DNA from: an uncultured Bacteroidales bacterium
Lineage (GTDB): Bacteria; Bacteroidota; Bacteroidia; Bacteroidales; Paludibacteraceae
Direction: 5' to 3'
DNA: 28,627 nucleotides
Assembly: GCA_937891905.1 (NCBI GenBank)
Contig: CALATT010000096.1
Location: 1 to 28,627, forward strand
Part shown: positions 24,098-28,627 of the stretch, piece by piece
How positions within the stretch are numbered: position 1 is the stretch's first letter
Layout: every line of letters starts with the position of its first letter
Notes under the pieces: model-generated
Told to the model about the DNA's origin: nothing
The model's input: only the letters and a program-made list of their open reading frames with translations
The model's database searches: none
Position numbers and translations under genes: made by a program

Positions 24098-24934
24098 ATG
24101 AAAGAGCAGATAGACCATATTACCAATCAATTGCTGGATATCTACCCTCAGGACGAAGCACATGCTTTAGCATGGTGGGTCGTAGAGGAGAGCACAGGGT
24201 TTTCACGCAACGAAATCCTTTGGGGCTGCAAAGATACAAAAAATATTCCAAATTTGCAAGCAATAATAGAGCGTTTGCGTCAATTTGAACCTATTCAGTA
24301 TGTTTTTGGTCATACACTATGGAATGGATTGGACCTTTTAGTTACACCCGATACACTTATTCCAAGACCAGAGACGGCAGAACTGGTAGATCAAATCGTT
24401 CGCTCCTTCCAAACCCTCAAAGATACAAAAGAACCGTTGAGACTCTTGGATATTGGCACTGGTACGGGATGCATTGCGATTGCACTCAAACATGCCTTTC
24501 CGCATTGGGAAATAACGGCTGTGGATGTGTCTGAAAAAGCATTGGAAATTGCACGCCAAAATGCCAATAAGAATAATGCACAAGTAAACTTTGTTCAATG
24601 CGATATTTTATCCGATGAAATCAATTGTTTGGGGATGTTTGATATTATTGTTTCTAACCCTCCCTATATATGCGAAAACGAGAAAAATGAGATGCGTGCC
24701 AATGTGCTGGATTATGAACCATCCACAGCGCTTTTTGTTCCTGACGATAACCCACTACTCTTTTATCGCCGCATAGCTTCAATGGCCCTGTGCAAGCATC
24801 TCTTTTTTGAAATCAACGAACACTATGCTGCAGAAATGCACGAACTGTTAAAACAAAATGGTTTTGTAGATATTCAATTAACAAACGATATATATGGCAA
24901 ACCAAGAATTATCCAAGGCCGATTATCTTCATAA
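24098..24934 (+). CDS. prmC: Peptide chain release factor N5-glutamine methyltransferase
   Basis: Methylates the glutamine of the GGQ motif of release factors RF1/RF2. The 278-residue protein has an N-terminal helical domain and a Rossmann methyltransferase domain with the SAM loop DIGTGTGCIAIAL and the catalytic NPPY in IVSNPPYICENEK. TLIPRPETAELVD precedes the core as in PrmC/HemK. The frame is open to 24047, but the ATG at 24098 is chosen because the promoter lies between. Its end overlaps recX by 41 bp in another frame. Confidence 0.95.
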   Translation: MKEQIDHITNQLLDIYPQDEAHALAWWVVEESTGFSRNEILWGCKDTKNIPNLQAIIERLRQFEPIQYVFGHTLWNGLDLLVTPDTLIPRPETAELVDQIVRSFQTLKDTKEPLRLLDIGTGTGCIAIALKHAFPHWEITAVDVSEKALEIARQNANKNNAQVNFVQCDILSDEINCLGMFDIIVSNPPYICENEKNEMRANVLDYEPSTALFVPDDNPLLFYRRIASMALCKHLFFEINEHYAAEMHELLKQNGFVDIQLTNDIYGKPRIIQGRLSS

Positions 24935-25328
24935 AGCAGAGAATTACTGTGCGCGAGCAGAACACTGTGCTGCTGATGTGAGACGCAAATTGTTTGAGTG
25001 GGGAGCACCTGAAGAAATATACGATGAAATCGAGCAAAATCTCTATAAAAACGACTTCCTAAACGATGAGCGCTTTTGTAGAGCATATGTGCATGATAAA
25101 CTGGAATACCAGCATTGGGGCCGACTGAAAATACGAGCAGGACTACAAGCACTCAAACTCCCAGAGAGTCTCATCCGTATGGCACAGAGCGAAATAGACG
25201 AAGAGAAATATATTTCCATCTTACACCATGTGGCTGCACAAAAAAAAGCAGTTTCGCAAGAACAACTATACCGCTTCCTCCTTCAGCGAGGGTTTACCTA
25301 CGATGAGATAAAAAGCACAATAAAATAA
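24894..25328 (+). CDS. recX: RecX family regulatory protein
   Basis: Modulates RecA filaments during recombination and repair. At 144 residues it has the usual small size and the three-helix repeats: YCARAEHCAADVRRKLFEWG, FLNDERFCRAYVHDKLEYQ and WGRLKIRAGLQALKLPESLI, ending with LLQRGFTYDEIKSTIK. The start (ATGGCAAACC at 24894) lies 41 bp inside prmC, which implies translational coupling. recA is not in the window. No terminator is visible before the rfbC promoter. Confidence 0.88.
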   Translation: MANQELSKADYLHKAENYCARAEHCAADVRRKLFEWGAPEEIYDEIEQNLYKNDFLNDERFCRAYVHDKLEYQHWGRLKIRAGLQALKLPESLIRMAQSEIDEEKYISILHHVAAQKKAVSQEQLYRFLLQRGFTYDEIKSTIK

Positions 25329-25346
25329 TACACTTTACACAAATTG

Positions 25347-25378
25347 TTTGTGTATGTAAAAAAAAATCACTACCTTTG
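25347..25378 (+). promoter_or_regulatory. Promoter of rfbC-rfbD and following genes
   Basis: TTTG (25347-25350), a 20-bp spacer beginning TGTATGTA, and TACCTTTG (25371-25378) followed by CA. The ATG at 25405 is 26 bases downstream. Confidence 0.8.
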
Positions 25379-25404
25379 CACTCGATTTGTTATTCTACTT
25401 AATT

Positions 25405-25953
25405 ATGAATGTTATAAAAACGCCAATAGATGGCTTACTAATCATCGAACCACGCGTCTTTCATGATGCACGCGGATATTTTGTAGAAACCTATAACGAA
25501 CAGCGTTATAGAGAGGCTGGAATAGATGCAATGTTTGTGCAAGATAATCAATCATGCTCCACCTATGGAGTAGTACGCGGACTGCATTTCCAAAAACCAC
25601 CCTACACACAAGCTAAGTTGGTTTCGTGCACCAAAGGACGAGTATTGGATGTGGCAGTGGACCTGCGAATAGGTAGTCCTACATACGGCAAATGGTTCTC
25701 TGTTGAACTAAGCGAAGAAAATCATCGTCAATTCTATATACCTCGCGGCTTTGCACATGGATTCTCTGTGCTGAGCGAACAGGCTGTGTTTACCTATAAA
25801 TGCGATAATCTTTACCATCCTGAAGCAGAAGGAGGTTTACTCCTATCAGACCCTGATGTGGCCATCGATTGGCAAGTACCAGAAGATAAACGCGTCATCA
25901 GTGAGAAAGATACAAAGCACCCTTTATTTAAAGATTTAGTTTCCCCATTTTAA
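25405..25953 (+). CDS. rfbC: dTDP-4-dehydrorhamnose 3,5-epimerase
   Basis: Third step of dTDP-L-rhamnose synthesis. The 182-residue cupin has the typical EPRVFHDARGYFVETYNEQR near the start, QDNQSCSTYGVVRGLHFQ with the catalytic His, DVAVDLRIGSPTYGKW, and YIPRGFAHGFSVLS. An in-frame TTG at 25387 would add six residues, but the ATG at 25405 matches the family start. It heads an operon with rfbD (10 bp later), the DUF2461 gene, tRNA-Arg and RNase H. Confidence 0.97.
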   Translation: MNVIKTPIDGLLIIEPRVFHDARGYFVETYNEQRYREAGIDAMFVQDNQSCSTYGVVRGLHFQKPPYTQAKLVSCTKGRVLDVAVDLRIGSPTYGKWFSVELSEENHRQFYIPRGFAHGFSVLSEQAVFTYKCDNLYHPEAEGGLLLSDPDVAIDWQVPEDKRVISEKDTKHPLFKDLVSPF

Positions 25954-25963
25954 GTATTCCACT

Positions 25964-26827
25964 ATGAATATATTAATAACAGGCAGCAATGGTCAGTTAG
26001 GAAACGAAATGCGCGTCCTGAGCCAATCGTATCCTAATCACACATATTTCTTCACAGATGTAGAAGACTTAGATATCACCAATCGCACAGCAGTGACGGA
26101 TTTTGTTACAAAAAATAATATCGATCTAATAGTCAATTGTGCGGCATATACGAATGTAGATAAGGCCGAAGAAGATGAGGCTACTGCGATGCGAATCAAT
26201 GCGGAGGCCCTTTCTGTATTAGGATCACAAGGAATACGAGTTATTCATGTCAGCACCGATTATGTTTTCTCTGGTGAGGAACATAAACCATGCCGAGAGT
26301 CTGACCATACAGCCCCACGCACAGTGTATGGCCACACTAAGTATCAAGGAGAAAAGCGTCTGTTGGCTGTTTGCCCAGAAGCAGTCATACTCCGTACCGC
26401 TTGGCTCTATTCATCCTTCGGAAATAATTTCGTAAAGACTATGATTCGCTTGGGCAAGGAACGCAAGGAACTGGGAGTCGTCTTTGACCAAATAGGTACA
26501 CCTACATACGCTGCTGACCTCGCACAAGCCATCTTCACGGTAATACAAACACCCGTTTGGAGACCAGGAGTCTATCATTTCACCAATGAGGGAGTATGCT
26601 CGTGGTATGATTTTACAAAGACAATACATCGTCTGTACGGAGGCATAGAATGCAAAGTAATGCCGATTTTATCGGAAGAATATGCCTATAAGACACCAAG
26701 ACCATTCTATAGCGTATTGGATAAATCAAAGTTCAAAAAAACATTCAATGTCTCTATCCCTTATTGGGTAGAAGCATTAGAACGCTGTATTTCTGTCTTG
26801 AAGCAATCGGAAAATAAGAATGATTAA
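25964..26827 (+). CDS. rfbD: dTDP-4-dehydrorhamnose reductase
   Basis: Last step of dTDP-L-rhamnose synthesis, NAD(P)H-dependent. The 287-residue short-chain dehydrogenase has the Rossmann loop ITGSNGQLGNE, DLDITNRTAV, VNCAAYTNVDKAEED, HVSTDYVFSGE and the catalytic YGHTKYQGE. The start is 10 bp after rfbC and the end overlaps the next gene by 8 bp, so the set is translated as a unit. Confidence 0.97.
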   Translation: MNILITGSNGQLGNEMRVLSQSYPNHTYFFTDVEDLDITNRTAVTDFVTKNNIDLIVNCAAYTNVDKAEEDEATAMRINAEALSVLGSQGIRVIHVSTDYVFSGEEHKPCRESDHTAPRTVYGHTKYQGEKRLLAVCPEAVILRTAWLYSSFGNNFVKTMIRLGKERKELGVVFDQIGTPTYAADLAQAIFTVIQTPVWRPGVYHFTNEGVCSWYDFTKTIHRLYGGIECKVMPILSEEYAYKTPRPFYSVLDKSKFKKTFNVSIPYWVEALERCISVLKQSENKND

Positions 26828-27527
26828 TACACTGCAATTTCTTTCGGCATTAGCGGATAATAATAACCGAGAATGGTTCCAAACCAATAAAGGATGGTAC
26901 CAAGATTGTCATGCACACTTCGTGAACTTTTCCAACGAATACCTCCAACGCATGGCGCGCTTAGACGAAACCCTCGCATGTTTACAACCAAAAGATTGTA
27001 TCTGGCGTATATATCGCGATGTGCGTTTCTCACACGACAAAAGACCCTACAAAGAATGGTTCGGTATCTTTGTCGCTACAGGCCTACCTGGATATCCAAA
27101 GACATTTGGAAAAAAATCCATGAGAGGCGGATACTACATCCATATTCAACCCAATGCCTGTATGTTCGCCGGAGGAATATGGGACCCGGGAAAAGAACTA
27201 CTCAAAGCATTACGCACAGAGATTGATACAAATGCCGAAGAAGTAGAACAAATAATGGCAAACCCTCAATGGAAACGCTATTTCGGTGATTTCGATACCG
27301 AATATATGCTCAAGAAAGCACCAAGCGGCTTTGACCCAGAAAGCAAACATATCGATTGGATCAAACGCAAAGCATACACTTTCTCGTATCCTTTAACCGA
27401 CGACGAAGTGTGTGCGCCCGATTTCATCGATAAAATAATGGCACTCTCTGAGGCAGCAAAACCCATGAATGACTTTCTTAATTATACATTTGAATTGTAC
27501 GGCGAGTTCCCCTCGCATTGCAGATAA
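26820..27527 (+). CDS. DUF2461 (TIGR02453) family protein
   Basis: The 235-residue protein matches by eye the DUF2461 family, which has no settled function: FLSALADNNNREWFQTNKGWYQ at the start, WRIYRDVRFSHDKRPYKEWFG, GGYYIHIQPNACMFAGGIWDP and FDPESKHIDWIKRKAYTFSYPL. The conserved Arg/Asp/His residues in RIYRDVRFSHDKRPYK suggest an active or binding site, but no reaction is known. It overlaps rfbD by 8 bp. tRNA-Arg starts nine bases after its stop codon. Confidence 0.85.
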   Translation: MINTLQFLSALADNNNREWFQTNKGWYQDCHAHFVNFSNEYLQRMARLDETLACLQPKDCIWRIYRDVRFSHDKRPYKEWFGIFVATGLPGYPKTFGKKSMRGGYYIHIQPNACMFAGGIWDPGKELLKALRTEIDTNAEEVEQIMANPQWKRYFGDFDTEYMLKKAPSGFDPESKHIDWIKRKAYTFSYPLTDDEVCAPDFIDKIMALSEAAKPMNDFLNYTFELYGEFPSHCR

Positions 27528-27536
27528 ATCAAACAA

Positions 27537-27609
27537 GGTCTGATAGTTCAATTGGATAGAACGGGGCTCTCCTAAAGCTCAAATTCGGGTTCGATTCCCG
27601 ATCGGACTA
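27537..27609 (+). tRNA. tRNA-Arg (CCU)
   Basis: The acceptor strands are GGTCTGA and TCGGACT (two G-U type pairs) with discriminator A. The anticodon arm is GGGCT/AGCTC around CTCCTAA, giving anticodon CCT, which reads AGG. The T arm is CGGG-TTCGATT-CCCG. The 3' CCA is not encoded. It lies nine bases after the DUF2461 stop codon and 11 before the RNase H ATG, with no promoter of its own visible, so it must be cut out of a protein-coding transcript. Confidence 0.95.
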
Positions 27610-27620
27610 CTACAACCTCA

Positions 27621-28256
27621 ATGAGTAAGAAAAAAGCAGCATATTATGTCGTTTGGCAAGGCAAACAACCTGGCATCTACACCGATTGGGAAACCTGCCA
27701 AGCCCAAGTAAAAGGACAGCAAGGTGCTGTCTATAAAGGCTTTGCTACACTAACTGAAGCAGCAAAAGCATTCTCTTCTTCTCCTGACGAGTACATCACT
27801 CGTAAAACTACCTTCAGCAAAAAAACACCAAAACAACCCTCCTCCTCATCGCCTATCCTGCCTGCACTTGCAGTGGATGCAGCGTGCAGTGGAAACCCTG
27901 GACTTATGGAATTTAGAGGAGTAATAGCGGATACCGGAACACAAGTCTTCCATCGCGGACCATTCCCGAAAGGAACGAATAATATCGGTGAATTCTTGGC
28001 TATCGTATTAGGACTTGCTTATCTCAAAACCAACAACTTGCCTTGGGCACTCTATTCGGATAGCCGCACCGCAATAGCATGGGTGAAGAAAGGACGCGCG
28101 AATACGAATATTGAATGGACGATGGATAATCAGGAACTGTTCCTCATGGTCCGAAAGGCAGAACAATGGTTGCATGATAATACCTATACTACGCCTATCT
28201 ATAAATGGGAAACAGAACAATGGGGAGAAATCCCCGCTGACTTCGGCCGCAAATAG
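27621..28256 (+). CDS. rnhA: Ribonuclease HI with N-terminal viroplasmin domain
   Basis: Cleaves RNA in RNA-DNA hybrids. The 211-residue protein starts with a viroplasmin/RNase H N-terminal domain (KAAYYVVWQGKQPGIYTDWE to about residue 50), followed by a Ser/Pro/Lys linker (about 52-80) and the catalytic domain. The acidic residues D86 (AVDAACSGNPG), E124 (TNNIGEFLAI), D147 (LYSDSRTAI) and D207 (IPADFG) match the RNase H active site. This form is common in Bacteroidetes. It is the last gene of the rfbC unit, 11 bp after tRNA-Arg. Confidence 0.92.
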   Translation: MSKKKAAYYVVWQGKQPGIYTDWETCQAQVKGQQGAVYKGFATLTEAAKAFSSSPDEYITRKTTFSKKTPKQPSSSSPILPALAVDAACSGNPGLMEFRGVIADTGTQVFHRGPFPKGTNNIGEFLAIVLGLAYLKTNNLPWALYSDSRTAIAWVKKGRANTNIEWTMDNQELFLMVRKAEQWLHDNTYTTPIYKWETEQWGEIPADFGRK

Positions 28257-28275
28257 GCATGCTTTACACGCGCGT

Positions 28276-28311
28276 TTTGATAGATAGAATTATCAAATTG
28301 TAATTTTTTTT
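28276..28311 (+). terminator. Weak hairpin and T tract after the RNase H gene
   Basis: TTTGATA (28276-28282) and TATCAAA (28291-28297) pair around an eight-base loop, followed by TTGTAATTTTTTTT. It starts about 20 bases past the stop codon. The stem has only two G-C pairs, so termination may be partial. Confidence 0.45.
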
Positions 28312-28319
28312 GAGATTTA

Positions 28320-28351
28320 TTTTTATATTCCACAAAAAAGCACTAAATTTG
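28320..28351 (+). promoter_or_regulatory. Promoter of the glyceraldehyde-3-phosphate dehydrogenase gene
   Basis: TAAATTTG (28344-28351) followed by CA fits the -7 element. At the usual 20-bp spacing the -33 position reads TTTT instead of TTTG. The leader of about 55 nt is A/T-rich. Confidence 0.55.
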
Positions 28352-28410
28352 CACCGATTTTTGAAAACTAAACTAATTTATTCACAAAATACTTAAATAA
28401 AAACACAATT

Positions 28411-28627
28411 ATGACAAAAGTTGGTATTAACGGATTTGGCCGTATTGGTCGTTTCGTTTTCCGCGCTGCTCAAAAGCGCACAGACATCGAGATCGTAGGT
28501 ATTAACGACCTCTGCCCAGTTGATTATTTAGCATATATGCTCAAGTACGACACCATGCACGGTCAGTTCGAGGGAACTATCGAGGCTGATGTTGAGAACA
28601 GCAAGCTCATCGTTAACGGTAAAGTTA
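28411..28627 (+). CDS. Glyceraldehyde-3-phosphate dehydrogenase, N-terminal part
   Basis: The frame from the ATG at 28411 runs off the window after 72 codons. It begins MTKVGINGFGRIGRFVFRAA, the NAD-binding loop of GAPDH, and continues with EIVGINDLCPVDYLAYMLKY and DTMHGQFEG, all standard for the type I glycolytic enzyme. The catalytic Cys lies beyond the window. The codons look biased as in highly expressed genes (many GTT, GGT, CGT and AAC). Upstream is the terminator of the RNase H unit and a plausible promoter. Confidence 0.96.
   Translation, partial: MTKVGINGFGRIGRFVFRAAQKRTDIEIVGINDLCPVDYLAYMLKYDTMHGQFEGTIEADVENSKLIVNGKV

Noticed and set aside
1..28627. CRISPR array, insertion sequence, prophage, toxin-antitoxin or defence system
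   Set aside because: No spaced direct repeats, transposase, integrase, terminal inverted repeats or related protein motifs were found on either strand.

Overview
The window is a stretch of Bacteroidales chromosome, probably from an uncultured gut or environmental lineage near Paludibacteraceae (that placement is inference). The evidence is Bacteroidetes-type promoters (TTTG, about 20 bp, then TAnnTTTG) before many genes, no Shine-Dalgarno pattern, and lineage-typical genes: a GldJ/GldK-like lipoprotein, a SurA-SurA-OstA-like envelope cluster, a folP-cdaA pair, a viroplasmin-type RNase H and a one-chain NfnA-NfnB oxidoreductase. It reads as core genome. I see no phage, transposon, CRISPR array, toxin-antitoxin or defence locus.

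Layout. 1-2231 (minus): a partial tRNA-Met behind metG. 2365-3393 (plus): an outer-membrane barrel protein whose promoter overlaps that of metG. 3355-4875 (minus): folP then cdaA, with the cdaA end overlapping the barrel gene tail to tail. 5122-7144 (plus): the GldJ-like lipoprotein and gcvH, closed by a terminator. 7309-12896 (plus): fused NfnAB-like oxidoreductase, PBP4-type dacB, birA and rfbB, ending in a bidirectional terminator. 12953-13798 (minus): an AraC-family regulator with its own promoter. 13960-14372 (minus): tRNA-Glu and rpsT as one unit. 14464-22874 (minus): seven tightly packed genes in transcription order: SurA-like lipoprotein, SurA, OstA-like protein, small barrel protein, DnaG, radical SAM protein, glycosyltransferase. 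22992-24026 (minus): ribD. 24098-25328 (plus): prmC-recX. 25405-28256 (plus): rfbC, rfbD, a DUF2461 gene, tRNA-Arg(CCU) and RNase H in close succession. 28411 to the end: the start of a glyceraldehyde-3-phosphate dehydrogenase gene.

How the genes fit together. Several serve the envelope: periplasmic chaperones and an LptA-like protein for outer-membrane assembly, two barrel proteins, dacB for peptidoglycan, rfbB/C/D for dTDP-rhamnose, a GldJ/K-type lipoprotein of the type IX secretion/gliding machinery, and CdaA, whose c-di-AMP is tied to wall and osmotic balance. The rest is housekeeping: translation, replication, cofactors and redox.

The most interesting signals are regulatory. At least eleven promoters can be aligned by eye and show a -33 element extended to TTTG-nn-TAT and an invariant C after the -7 element. 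Two tRNA promoters share an identical 21-bp block. The metG and barrel-gene promoters face each other across a perfect 14-bp palindrome. The folP promoter sits so close to its ATG that the mRNA should be leaderless. No clearly new multi-gene system is evident.
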